The notes: generated by a model not told the origin, from the letters alone. Positions 1 through 10,914 are shown, counted from the first letter of the stretch. The stretch: DNA of 64,000 nt from Owenia fusiformis (GCA_903813345.2 CAIIXF020000005.1:558001-622000); one strand, 5' to 3'. Program-made: numbers and translations.

Positions 1-281
1 GTCATGACCCTAGAAGTGTTATCGTGGAAGCCTGGCGCGACCGTAGCCTTTATTGTGGTTTATAAACGAATGTGAATATTAATGTATGGTAGTAATTTTG
101 ATTTTGACATGATTAAGGTAGTTAAGCCCAAATACCATGATCATAGTATTAAACTGTTTAATTGTAATGATGATCACTTAAAATTGTTAAGGATATTCCT
201 GGCATTAATGTCATACATATTTACTAGTCATTGCAATACATTATAATGGTCATAGTAGGATTAAGCCTAAATTTCTACATT
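1..281. other. Unassigned AT-rich sequence
   Basis: No gene, RNA or recognisable repeat boundary was seen in this stretch. It leads into the 39-bp repeat array. Confidence 0.4.
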
Positions 282-515
282 GCCACCCTCATACCTGGCC
301 TTGCAATACTATATTACATTGTCACGGTCATACCAGGCTTTGCGATCCCATAATACATTGTCACTGTCATGCCAGGCCTTGCAGTACTATATTACATTGT
401 CACGGTCATGGCAGGCATTGCAATATAATACAGAATTGTCGCGGTTATACCAGGCTTTCACGATAACATTACCACGGTCATGGCAGGATCCTTGCGCTAC
501 TTAAAAACACTGAAT
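282..515. repeat. 39-bp tandem repeat, about six units
   Basis: Units share a core like gtcacggtcataccaggc followed by an AT-rich half. Core starts fall at 282, 321, 360, 399 and 438, spaced exactly 39 bp, with a shorter degenerate unit after that. Because 39 is a multiple of three, the array yields a repetitive open frame at 280-504. This is a by-product of the array and not a gene. Confidence 0.85.
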
Positions 516-535
516 AACATGGTGACGGTTACGCC

Positions 536-1078
536 AGGCGTTAGTCTTGCAACAGATAGGGTCTCGATATACATGTAGGGTCAGAAAACATTGGCATTTT
601 AAGCACAGATGTTGGCCAGATTGTTTTGTAGTAGGATCATAGGCTCAAAGAATAATTCAGAAGATGCGTCACCTTAAATTGGAAAATTCTTAAAAAAAGT
701 GACCACCTTTCAAACACTCCTTGGTACCTGCTTCCCCGTGACAGATTTTGCACTTATTTTATAGCTGAGATCTCCATCTTTCTATTTCTTCTTGTTTGGT
801 TCGAGTAAATAACCTATGGATGCAGTTATTTGACTTTTAATGCGGCAAATATTTTTCACGAGATCCGGACTCTTGTGTGTCCAAATATTATTGTACTGAT
901 GACGTCACATTTCTGGAACCAAGGGAGCACCATTCAGATTTAGACAGACAAGAGTCTGGCGATAAAATATCACTGTTTTGACCTCTTATCAATGCAGTAT
1001 TGCTTGAATAACGGTCATTGGTGATAAAAAAGTTAAAGAATATCAAGACGCTTTATCTTACCTAACAAAAGGTACGAT
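536..1078. other. Non-coding flank of the retrotransposon target site
   Basis: No coding signal was seen. The stretch ends with ggtacgatattgt (1071-1083), which recurs at 9046-9058 beyond the satellite array. The retrotransposon therefore probably landed inside an older repeat whose other half is the 7911-9080 segment. Confidence 0.4.
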
Positions 1079-1088
1079 ATTGTAGTCA
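1079..1088. repeat. Target site duplication, 5' copy
   Basis: attgtagtca occurs here and again at 7901-7910 directly after the poly(A) tail. An exact 10-bp duplication is the expected scar of target-primed reverse transcription and fixes the ends of the element at 1089 and 7900. Confidence 0.85.
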
Positions 1089-1591
1089 TTTATTCCACAC
1101 TCGATGTGAGTGAAATGCAAGAGTGACAGCACTTAGCTTTGGTCCAGGCTTTTGAGCATTTTTTATGTAATCTGAGGATTATACCTAAAATAAACTACAT
1201 ACATGGATGTATAAAGGAACTATCTACTGATATACCGAAGAAATTTGTGAATTTTGATCGTCTTTGAGGTATTTTTGGAGGATATTTTACTCTTGATTTT
1301 GTGACTCTTGCAACACAAAGGATTAACCCTTTCTTTCCAAAATGGCAGAAAAACTGAAGCAAAAAACTCTTGTATTCACTGATAGGCATATTAAAGGATC
1401 TAAACCACCACCTAAAAGGAAGCAACCTCCAAGTAGCTCTGATGAACAGGACTTATCTATAAATGGGGACCACGATTATATCACAAAAAGTGACTTCGCA
1501 TCTCTGACAGATGAAATCAAATCGGAGGTAAAATCAGCCATATGTGATTCCATAAAGGACTACATGTCAACATTTGTGCTAGTTCAACGTC

Positions 1592-1655
1592 GTTAAACTC
1601 AATAACGGCGTTATTTATTATTAAGAATTTTCTTGGGGCCATTATTGAGTTTAAC
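1592..1655. repeat. Subterminal hairpin, left end of nested element
   Basis: Arms 1592-1608 (gttaaactcaataacgg) and 1639-1655 (ccattattgagtttaac) are complementary with one mismatch. The loop is about 30 nt. Confidence 0.85.
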
Positions 1656-2333
1656 CTCTTTACTATTCTTTCCATTGATGCAAGTTTTGGATCCACCGAA
1701 ACCATTTTTCCGCGATAGTATGCAACTGATACTTGACAACAATATAAAAACACATAACATCAAGCGATTCAACACAATATTATTGTATTAAATGGTCATT
1801 TATACAAGTAAAATGAGGTTAAACTTACCAATCTCTAAAATGACATTTCCGCATGTCCGGCATTGTGTCTGTTCGTCCCGGGTTAAAATTTAAACTATTG
1901 AAACGAAATTGTTGTCAAATAGATTGATAATTATCACGCGATTACTCGGGATAAAATAACCATTTTTGAGGATAGCAGGTATCTTTGATTGATTTATATA
2001 GCGCTTGTATACACACAAAATCGTTATTAATTGCAAACCTACTGTTCGTTGATGCAGTGTCGCAATGACGGTTAATTCCTGATACGATTTGCAATTTCGA
2101 TGTTACCGGAGCTGACCGATACTTTCGTAAAATTCCAAACCTGTCTCCAATATTTTCGTAATTATGCATCAATATGGTCTAAGGGGGGTACGGGATGGTG
2201 TGTATGTATTTATAAGGTATGTATGCATGCTTGAATCACATTCTTTATGTAATATTACCATGTTTTCGGAGTTAATTAGTTCCGCACGTCGAAACCTGCT
2301 GAACTCGCATCAAGGGCAAAATCATCATGGAAG

Positions 2334-2394
2334 TTAGACCTAGCCGGGGCCATAAGACATGTCAGATAAGAAACGAGGCCCAGGCTAGGTCTAA
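2334..2394. repeat. Subterminal hairpin, right end of nested element
   Basis: Arms 2334-2351 (ttagacctagccggggcc) and 2377-2394 pair over 18 nt with one mismatch around a 25-nt loop. It mirrors the hairpin at the other end of the element. Confidence 0.85.
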
Positions 2395-3194
2395 TGTTGT
2401 TGGACTACATTTGTGCAAGAACTAGCTGATCTACGTGCTGAAAATGCTAGCCTCAAGACAGAGGTAGATACTTTAAAGTCCGAAATGAAATCTATGAAAG
2501 ACGTTATTGGAACCCTTACCATGGAAGTAAACCATAATAACCAATATAGCAGGAAAAGCCATTTATGCATGTTGGGTATACCAGAGGCACCAAGTCAACA
2601 AGGTCGTGAGGATTCTATCCAAGCAGTGGTGAATGAAGTAAATCAACAAATGCCCTCTGAATTTGGTATTTGCGAGGCTGACATTGAGGTGGCTCACCGT
2701 CTTAAGAAACCCCAAGCTCATCAAGACAAACCACGCCCTATGATTGTCCGATTCCATAATCGCAAGGTGCGTGATTCCCTACTTTCTAACAGGAAGATCC
2801 TGAAGGGTAAGAGGCTTGTTATTATGGAGGACTTATCACCAGGTAATAAATCTCTACTTTACAACTTAAAGAAGCACCAAGGTGTTGCCAGTGCCTGGGC
2901 TTTTAATGGCAAGATATGGGCACAAGGGGAGAGGAGCCAATAGCCAGAAAATACAAGTTGGTATACTTGATAACTTGGACGAAAAATTCAGCTCCTAAAG
3001 GGTTAACTTTCCAAGTTGACCAGCAACTGACTTTTACATAGCATTACATAATTTTGACTTGAATATACCTTAGTGCAATTATATGGGACATTCTAATAAT
3101 TTAGCTAACTACTGACATTGACTTTTAGTCTTCTGAAGTTAGTGTTACCACTACGAGTAATCTTTTTTAGCCTACCTGAATGGACAATTTTCTG

Positions 3195-3560
3195 AAATAA
3201 CAAAAGGCTAACTGTATATATTGTTTGTATATAATCCTTTATAATGGTAAAGTACTTTTTGAGTTGAATGATCACAACAAGGTTGTTGGACATTGACTTT
3301 TTTAACCTTAAACAACCTGTGTTACCTTGAGCTACATCAATGGACTGTTATTTTATATGATTGCTATTATTCACAGTTGTTCTGAACAACTCTACCAGCT
3401 TCTAATCCACAATAATGACATTGACATTGTATTTAGAAATTACTTTTTAATAACAAAAGACTAACTGTTTTTATTGTTGTATATAATCTTCTGTAATGAT
3501 AAAGTACTTTTTGAGTTGAATAATCACAACAAGGTTTTTGGTCATTGATTTTTTTAAACT
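3195..3560. repeat. Duplicated segment in the ORF1-ORF2 spacer
   Basis: About 110 bp with ataacaaaaggctaactgt, taaagtactttttgagttga and atcacaacaaggtt occurs at about 3200-3305 and again at about 3450-3555, spaced roughly 255 bp. It is an internal direct duplication of the spacer within the retrotransposon. Confidence 0.75.
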
Positions 3561-4038
3561 TTACCAAACCAGTGTTCCATCAATGGACTGTTTTTATTTT
3601 ATATGATTGCCAGTATTACATTTGCTCTGTACATAGAAACTATATATTATAGTGATACCATGTGAGTAATTCCGTCAAATTCCTCAGGAGTGGACATTTA
3701 TATTTTACCCTTATGGACTCAGTCAAGCCTAACCATTAGCTAAAGTGCTAAACCGCTGCACATAGTCTCTTTGCATTTCTTATTTATTGTGCAAGGTTAA
3801 AGTTGGTTTAGATAGGGAACTCAACTGAGTGAAGTGTTTGTGTTTTGTGGTGGAGGCAAACAATAACAAATATAAGACTCAAGACTTACATTTGTTTGTC
3901 TACTTATTTCATTGTTTACAAATAAATAGTTTTTTCTTCAGACCAAACACATCTGCACATGCATTGTGAGAAACTGTGAGCATTCTGAAACACATTTTGA
4001 TATATTGCCCATTTTACTAATTGAGTACAACTTCTACA

Positions 4039-7000
4039 ATGGGTATTGGCATTATAGCTTGGAGAGCACGTATTGGCCTCTTTAGTGGCAACTTAGGGTC
4101 ACATAATAAATCAAACCATGTAACACCAATGCCATCTATTTTTAATATGCATAACTATGTACATGGTTGTATAAGGATATTCCTTATTTGTCTTTTTGTC
4201 TTAATTCTCTTATCCACAGAGCTGCATTATTTTATCTACATGTCGATCTTGTATGGATGTACATGTTTTTCTATACTGATATGGTATGGTTTCGTTTTTA
4301 CATCAATTTTGACATTTGTTCACCATAAACATAAATGTTATGGTACATTTTACATTCTGAAAATGTCACTCAGTACACTGATACTTGTGCTTATGGTATC
4401 ATTTATATCATACACTCCGAACATTATACAAGCATTGCTTCGTCTTAGCAATGATGTCCATTTAAATCCAGGTCCCCAATTATCCACAAATCTTACAAAT
4501 TTTGTCTTTTCAAACATTAATGGGATACGAGCTAATTATAATTCTAGATTTATAGCATTAAAGGATAGAATTCATGTCAATAAAAGCAAAATTGTAGGAC
4601 TGTGTGAAGTTGGTAACCTTACCAAAAATAATGTTTTAGAAAATTATTCCATCAGTGGCTTTCATCCTCCAATATACTTGAATAAAAACCGTGGCTTAAT
4701 AGTGTATGTTCAAGATGAGATCCCTTTCAAATTAAGACCTGACTTAATGAATGATTTTGGTGATGCCATCTGGATTGAACTTAACATCAACAATAAATCT
4801 ATCATTTATGGCATTTTTTATCGATCCCCATCACAAAGCATGGAAGAATCAAACAATTTCTTTACAAGATTTTCAACATCGTGTGCCAATGCAATGAGTG
4901 CAAATAATGACTTAGTCTTAATTAACGGTGATTTTAACGCAAGATGCAAAAAATGGTGGCAAGATGATCATGAAAACTCTGCAGGTCAAAAATTGTTTGA
5001 TAACATTGAGGCTTTAGGACTTTTTCAAATGATAGACGAGCCAACTCGTGTTACTCGTACTAGTAGGTCATGCATTGATCTGCTCCTTTCCAATAACCAA
5101 GATCTGATTTCTAATTTTTCTATTACGCCTCCTATTGGTAACACAGATCATTGCACTCTGTCAACTAACTGTTTCTTTGGCACTATAAAAGATGCTCCAT
5201 ACTCACGTAGATTATGGCATTATTCAAAAGCTGATATTACATTATTAAATGATGACATTAGGAGAGCTCAATTTGATGACCTCATTGAATCTTCAAACAA
5301 CATTGATGTTCTTGTTGATAATTTTAGCGACAAGCTATTTGACATTTTTTTGGACCAAATTCCAAATACTATCGTAAATGTAAAAAGCTCAGATAAATCC
5401 TGGTTTAATCATAATATTAAGACTATGATTAACAAAAGAAACAAACTTCATTCCAAATATCGAAAATCTCACAATTTGACATACTTAAACAAATATAATG
5501 AGCAATGTACACTCGTAAATAAAGCAATAAATGAGGCTAAAGATGCTTTTGACTCAAACTTGCGGAAGAAATTAACAACTTTTAAATATGGCAGTATGTC
5601 ATACTGGGCCATAATATCCAAACTTCTTGGCAAATCAAAAAATTCGAAAATACCGCTACTTTTTGACCAACATGGGCAACACATTGTTAAAGGCCATGAC
5701 AAGGCAAATTTATTTTTGTCTCATTTCATCAAAAATTTCCATCGTAACAATGATTTAGTGAACATCCAATTAGACCAAAGGACTGAAAACACTGTTAATA
5801 TTTTATCTACTCACGAGGATGAAGTTTTTGAATTGTTACTTTCTCTTAATATAAACAAAGCCACAGGCCCTGATCAAATAAGTAACAGAATTTTAAAAAT
5901 GGCAGCGCCAGCTCTTTCTTCATCCTTATCAAAATTAATTAACAAAATCTTTACCCTTAATTCATTTCCACAAAAATGGAAACTTGGTTACATTTTGCCT
6001 ATTCATAAAAAAGGTGATAAAACTGATGTCAAAAACTATCGCCAATTACTCTTCTTTGTTGTTTATCAAAAATAGCTGAACGCATTATTTTCAAAAGAAT
6101 ATTTGACCATCTCATCAGAAATGATCTGTTTTACAGCCTCCAAAGCGGTTTTCTTCCTGGTCATAGTACCCAATCTCAATTACTAAGCATAATAGATTAT
6201 ATCACTAATGAAATTGAAACAGGGGGGTGTGTGAGGGGTATTTATTTAGATATTTCAGCCGCTTTTGACACTTTACCACATTCATTACTACTAAAAAAGC
6301 TAGAATCATATGGTATTGGCCCTTCCATCCTATCCCTTTTAAAGTCATACCTCACAAATCGACGTGTCAAAGTAGTGCTTGATGGACAAGAATCGAACCT
6401 CTCAGATGTGAATTATATCAACTCAGGCGTCCCTCAAGGATCAATCCTTGGTCCTTTACTGTTCCTAGTTTACATAAATGATCTTCCTGAGAACTTACAC
6501 AGTAAATGTTACATATACGCAGACGACACTTCTCTTTACCAGTCATTTAACCATGATAATTTACTTGAAAAAAATAATATTTTACAAAATGATTTGAACT
6601 CAATTTCCAACTGGTCAAACTTATGGAAATTGAATTTCAAAGCTGAAAAAAGTAAGGACATTTTATTCTCAAACCCTCGTAAAGTAGTTTTACAAGTACC
6701 AGATCTAACTATTGGAAATAACTCTCTACCTCGTGTTGACTATCACAAACATCTCGGCTTAACACTTGACAAACATTTATCATTCGAACAACATATAAAT
6801 GAACTATACAAAAAAGTTGAAAAGCACTTAAACCCACTCAGATCACTCCAAAAGAAATTAGGAGGTAGACACTTGGAACTAATTTTCAAGTCATTTGTTC
6901 TCCCGATTTTTGACTATTGTGATATCCTCTACTCATGCGCAAACTTATCAAAATTAAAATTAATTGATCAGCTTTATTATAAGGCAGCCTGCATATGCTC

Positions 7001-7712
7001 TGGAGTCATTCATGGTACATCATGTACTAAAGTTTTGAACTGTTTAAATTGGACATCATTAGCAGAAAGACGCAAATATCACCGTAATATTCTTGTATTT
7101 AGATCGCAGAATAATTTGTTACCATCATATGTTTCAAGTATTTTCCAAAGATTTCGTAGACATCATACAGTAAATGTTCGACGAATTGCTCCTTTCCAAA
7201 TCCCAACAAAAATTACATCATTTTCACATCGATCCTGTATTTTACAAGCAATGATAGATTGGAATACCCTTTCAAAGCCCCTCATAGAAGCTGAAAATTT
7301 AAGTATATTTAAGTCAAGGGCAAAGAAAGAGTTATCTAACTCAATTATTCGATCCTCTGAACTTAATATTTCAAGAAATCAAGAAATTATACTTAACAAG
7401 GTTCGTTGTGACTTAATTTTTAAGTCCCATCTATACTCTCATAATTTTACAAACGTTACTTCACCTGCATGTTCTTGTGGCCATGCAAATGAAACAACAA
7501 TTCATGTAATTTTTTCCTGTATTCTCCGTGCTCCATTCTTAGAAGAGTTGGAAAACAATTTAGCTTTTCTTAATTTTGGTTATTCTCAATTCAAACACAA
7601 GAGGGACAAAGTAGAATTATTTCTTTATGGGGATTCAAACTTAACTAAATCCACTAATTTGAAAATTCTCAAGCTTACTGCATCATTTTTAGAAAAATGT
7701 GCAAATGTGTAG
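4039..7712 (+). pseudogene. Retrotransposon ORF2: leader with membrane segments, 2A-like motif, APE endonuclease, reverse transcriptase; one frameshift
   Basis: The first ATG is at 4039; the frame is already open at 4021. Residues below are numbered from 4021. A leader of about 145 residues contains several strongly hydrophobic segments (such as IFLICLFVLILL). It ends in DVHLNPGP (145-152). The APE-type endonuclease follows, with SNINGIRA, GLCEVGN, YGIFYRSP, LINGDFNA and TDH. The reverse transcriptase has KATGPDQI, SGVPQGSILGPLLF and YADD (6516-6527). A Cys/His cluster (CSCGHANETTIH) lies near the C-terminus. A single-base loss at 6040-6043 shifts the frame and leads to a stop at 6073-6075; the other frame continues uninterrupted to 7712. 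All catalytic motifs are otherwise intact, so inactivation is recent. Confidence 0.92.
4453..4476 (+). other. 2A-like ribosome-skipping motif
   Basis: The codons encode DVHLNPGP. The canonical 2A core is D-V/I-E-x-N-P-G-P; here His replaces Glu, while NPGP is intact. It lies exactly between the hydrophobic leader and the endonuclease, where cleavage would release the enzyme part. 2A-like motifs at this position are established for APE-type non-LTR elements of marine invertebrates; activity of this variant is unknown. Confidence 0.75.
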
Positions 7713-7901
7713 GTTTCCCTGCCACCACTCACTTCACTCTTGAGTCCATATTTAAATGTTTCTTTTTTCTTCACCCTGCAATTATAAATCAAGTGGCTGA
7801 TAATGCCTTCAGCAAAGCCACTACAAGTGTATAATGTTTATGTACGTTATGTATTTGTAAAATAAACTCTATGAATAAAAAAAAAAAAAAAAAAAAAAAA
7901 A
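7713..7901 (+). terminator. Retrotransposon 3' UTR, polyadenylation signal and A tail
   Basis: AATAAA lies at 7861-7866 and an uninterrupted A run covers 7877-7901, directly followed by the 3' copy of the target duplication (7901-7910). Confidence 0.85.
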
Positions 7902-7942
7902 TTGTAGTCAGCTTGACGGGCGGGCGGCGTCTCACTTTTCAG

Positions 7943-8940
7943 CTTGTCTACAGGTTTCCAGCCAAACCATTTGAGGGATTCATCTGAAATTTTCAGGGAT
8001 GTTTCTACATATCAACGTCAAGAACTGATTAGTTTTTGGGCATTCTGGGTAAATCTTAAGGTGGCCATTTTGGATTTTCCGTCCTAAAATCTTCACTTTC
8101 AAGACTTGTCTACAGGTTTCCAGCCAAACTATTTGAGGGATTCATCTGAAATTTTCAGGGATGTTTCTACATATCAACGTCAAGAACTGATTAGTTTTTG
8201 GGCATTCTGGGTAAATCTTAAGGTGGCCATTTTGGATTTTCCGTCATAAAATCTTCACTTTCAAGACTTGTCTACAGGTTTCCAGCCAAACCATTTGAGG
8301 GATTCATCTGAAATTTTCAGGGATGTTTCTACATATCAACGTCAAGAACTGATTAGTTTTTGGGCATTCTGGGTAAATCTTAAGGTGGCCATTTTGGATT
8401 TTCCGTCCTAAAATCTTCACTTTCAAGACTTGTCTACAGGTTTCCAGCCAAACCATTTGAGGGATTCATCTGAAATTTTCAGGGATGTTTCTACATATCA
8501 ACGTCAAGAACTGATTAGTTTTTGGGCATTCTGGGTAAATCTTAAGGTGGCCATTTTGGATTTTCCGCCCTAAAATCTTCACTTTCAAGACTTGTCTACA
8601 GGTTTCCAGCCAAACCATTAGAGGGATTCATCTGAAATTTTCAGGGATGTTTCTACATATCAACGTCAAGAAGTGATTAGTTTTTGGGCATTCTGGGTAA
8701 ATCTTAAGGTGGCCATTTTGGATTTTCCGTCCTAAAATCTTCACTTTCAAGACTTGTCTACAGGTTTCCAGCCAAACTATTTGAGGGATTCATCTGAAAT
8801 TTTCAGGGATGTTTCTACATATCAACGTCAAGAACTGATTAGTTTTTGGGCATTCTGGGTAAATCTTAAGGTGGCCATTTTGGATTTTCCGTCTTAAAAT
8901 CTTCACTTTCAAGACTTGTCTACAGGTTTCCAGCCAAACA
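7943..8940. repeat. 162-bp satellite array, six full units plus a partial
   Basis: The unit start cttgtctacaggtttcc occurs at 7943, 8105, 8267, 8429, 8591, 8753 and 8915, spaced exactly 162 bp with no length variation and only a few substitutions. Units include ggtggccattttggattttc. The unit size and arrangement resemble the core repeats of mollusc Pearl-type elements, which are regarded as Helitron-like; that assignment is inference. A diverged unit lies at about 13597-13740. Confidence 0.93.
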
Positions 8941-9080
8941 ATTCAAATTTTTACATATGTTACACAGTGATAAGTTCTAGAGCTGATTAACTTTTCTGCG
9001 GCCATCTTGCTTTCTTGGTCAACAAGACCACAATGCTGTGTTTTAGGTACGATATTGTTCACGTCTGTGCCTTGTTTACT
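8941..9080. repeat. Tail of the satellite-bearing element
   Basis: After the array the sequence continues through acatatgttacac, agttctagagctgatta and gcggccatcttgc, and ends ttttaggtacgatatt...tgtgccttgtt. The same order occurs at 51990-52551 in an RNASEH2A intron, so this is the shared 3' part of one element family. Confidence 0.75.
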
Positions 9081-10265
9081 TTACAACGCGCGTTTGGTTA
9101 GGACACAGGGGGATATGGAATGATGTGTTTATATGCTTGCTTGGATCTCATTATGATGGAGAGATGAAATGGCAGATACGTGGCAGTTTTGAGCTGAAGC
9201 GATTATTGCTTCTTTAATGCAAAACTATAAGTTGAATTTTTACCAGGTATGGATGCCTATATGAGCCCCCATTTTTCCAAAATCAGGGGTGCTTATCCGC
9301 TATCTAAATCATGTCAGTAAGATGTAAGACTTGATATATGGGCTTAGAATGAATGTTGATCCAGTCAAATATCATACTTTCGCGAAAAATGAATCAAAAT
9401 ACAGAAGATAATCTCTCCAAATCAAACAGCTACAGCAGTGTGGCCATTGTGATGTCACTACAAGATGAAATTACTTTTGTGACGTCTCCTTGACTCAACT
9501 GCCCTCAGTATGAAATATCTCTGGACCTGGGCCTATATTTATTAGTGTCAATAAATGTCAAATTTAATGAAAAAATTACAGTAAAAGCCCTTTGTAAAGC
9601 TACAGATAAGGATCGCTACAGTTATGACATATTATTCGTCACAATATTTGATCATCACCATTATCTGAAACTCTGGAATCTTATGTAACTTTCCATAAGG
9701 AACAAAATGATATATAACATGATAGGGTGGCAATGCTACATGTATGAGTTTAGAGGGGGGGGGGAACATAGATATGAAACACCCTTTACACATAGTGTCA
9801 CTTGTTCTAACAGACTGAGATTTGGTTTTTTTACATGTATTTCCAGAATCAAAACTTGGACCTTTTAAAGGAACCTGTACATGTATCACATGACTTGATT
9901 AAGAATGGAGTCAGGTAAGACCAACTTCAAACATCAATATTATTATATAACACTGCTAATATAATATTACCACAAGAAATGATTCCTTGCATGGATTTGG
10001 GTTATAATATGTTATATTTTTTTATATTTTATACAAGACTAACATACGAATTAGAATTGCACAATTTTTTAAAAAATCTTTTTCCATTAGTTCAAAAAAG
10101 TATACAATTATAAAAATTTTAAATTGCTCAAGTTTTATATAAAACACAAACATAAGGAGCAATTTTCTATATGTATTCTTTACAAGTTTACATTATGACC
10201 AATTGTCATTTTGATTAATCCCAGGGTTTATTGACATGTTCACTGGTGATCCACTCAATCACGCT
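9081..10265. other. Intergenic sequence upstream of GTSE1
   Basis: AT-rich DNA with no supported coding region. A short G run occurs near 9758-9766. No other structure was seen. Confidence 0.4.
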
Positions 10266-10712
10266 GGAACCGTTTCGGTAACAAAATGTCGGAACGTCGA
10301 AGGCACGATTTTTCTTTTTTCCTTATTTCACACGTTGTAGGCAGAATTCACACAACATTTTTATCACAAACGTGTATCAGTATCATATGATTAAGAAAAT
10401 GAACACATTTGCGAACAAATAGTTCAGAAGACAACGGAATCGTCGATTTAATCCCTCACTTAAGTTACCGAAATGGTATTTAACCCTTACCGTTTATGTA
10501 ACTTTAGTGAGGAATTAAATTGACGATTCTGTTGTCTTCTGAGCTATTTTTTCGCAAACATGTACCTTTTATAAAACATATGATACTGATACACGTTTAT
10601 GTGAAAAAATGTCGTGGGGATTCTGCCTACAACGAGCGAAATAAGCAAAAAAGAAAAATCGTACCTTTGACGTTCCGACGTTTTGCTACTGAAACAAACC
10701 GTTTCATATCAT
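10266..10712. mobile_element. Fold-back (palindromic) element upstream of GTSE1
   Basis: Two arms of about 200 bp (about 10266-10460 and 10500-10712) are inverted copies. For instance gtcggaacgtc on the left mirrors gacgttccgac on the right, and cgttgtaggcagaat mirrors attctgcctacaacg. The loop is about 40 bp. There is no coding content. It ends about 200 bp before the GTSE1 start, so it lies in the likely promoter region. Confidence 0.85.
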
Positions 10713-10841
10713 TTACAATATTGTTGTACAGCTGTTTACATGTATTATAGCCATATGATGTGTGGAATTGTGCAAATAGTGATTTCAAGTCACCTACAAT
10801 AGTTTTCAATGCTTGCTTTGCTTTAGTTTCAATTCATTCAA

Positions 10842-10847
10842 TTTGAA
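10842..10847 (+). promoter_or_regulatory. Possible CHR element (TTTGAA) upstream of GTSE1
   Basis: TTTGAA lies about 70 bp before the start codon. CHR sites of this sequence drive G2/M expression of vertebrate GTSE1-class genes through DREAM/MuvB complexes. The hexamer is common by chance in AT-rich DNA, so support is weak. Confidence 0.2.
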
Positions 10848-10890
10848 ATGTTTGTGTCACTTTAAACCAGTGTTTAGATATTTCTGAGAG

Positions 10891-10914
10891 ATGGCCACAG
10901 ATGACAATGTTTAA
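10891..10914 (+). promoter_or_regulatory. Seven-codon upstream ORF abutting the GTSE1 start
   Basis: ATG at 10891 opens a seven-codon frame that ends in TAA at 10912-10914, immediately before ATG 10915 in the same frame. If both lie on the mRNA, initiation at the main ATG needs leaky scanning or reinitiation. Alternatively the transcript begins or is spliced between them. Confidence 0.45.

Larger units (their letters stand above)
1580..2406. mobile_element. Non-autonomous inverted-repeat DNA element (MITE-like) inside ORF1
   Basis: The insert is flanked by acatttgtgc at 1570-1579 and 2407-2416, which is a 9- or 10-bp target duplication. Its ends are imperfect inverted repeats: tagttcaac at the left, and a right end whose complement begins tagtccaac. 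A hairpin sits just inside each end (1592-1655 and 2334-2394). It encodes no recognisable protein. A 9-10 bp duplication fits Mutator-like or similar transposons, but the terminal sequence is not diagnostic to me. Confidence 0.85.
1342..2943 (+). pseudogene. Retrotransposon ORF1, interrupted by a nested DNA element
   Basis: The N-terminal part (1342-1579) begins MAEKLKQK and is basic and proline-rich, followed by an acidic stretch and a helix. The remainder (2417-2943) starts with a heptad-rich coiled coil (LADLRAENASLKTEVDTL) and continues into the conserved ORF1 C-terminal domain with HNRKVRDSLL and RLVIMEDLSP. The reading frames of the two parts are compatible, so the only visible break is the insertion at 1580-2406. 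The joined length would be about 255 residues, normal for such ORF1 proteins. The family role is RNA binding and chaperoning in the retrotransposition particle; here the protein is presumably not made intact. Confidence 0.85.
1089..7900 (+). mobile_element. Near full-length APE/RT non-LTR retrotransposon (LINE)
   Basis: A two-ORF element with a 5' UTR, an ORF1 RNA-binding-type protein, a spacer of about 1.1 kb, an endonuclease plus reverse transcriptase ORF2, a short 3' UTR and a 25-nt A tail, all inside an exact 10-bp target duplication. Without the 827-bp element nested in ORF1 it is about 6.0 kb. The uninterrupted tail and perfect duplication suggest recent insertion. It is nevertheless not autonomous, because ORF1 is split and ORF2 has one frameshift. 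The YADD, GVPQG and LHLNPGP features resemble CR1/Jockey-superfamily elements; the exact clade needs a tree. Confidence 0.93.

Noticed and set aside
280-504. 74-residue open frame
   Set aside because: Produced by the 39-bp tandem array, whose length is a multiple of three; the protein is itself a 13-residue repeat with no homology.
1342-1596. Independent small gene
   Set aside because: It is the N-terminal part of the retrotransposon ORF1, cut off by the inserted element at 1580.
6038-6075. Programmed frameshift in ORF2
   Set aside because: No slippery heptamer or obvious downstream structure; a single-base loss is simpler.
7943-9080. Firm call as a Helitron
   Set aside because: The array style fits, but I could not establish the insertion site or CTRR-type end by eye.
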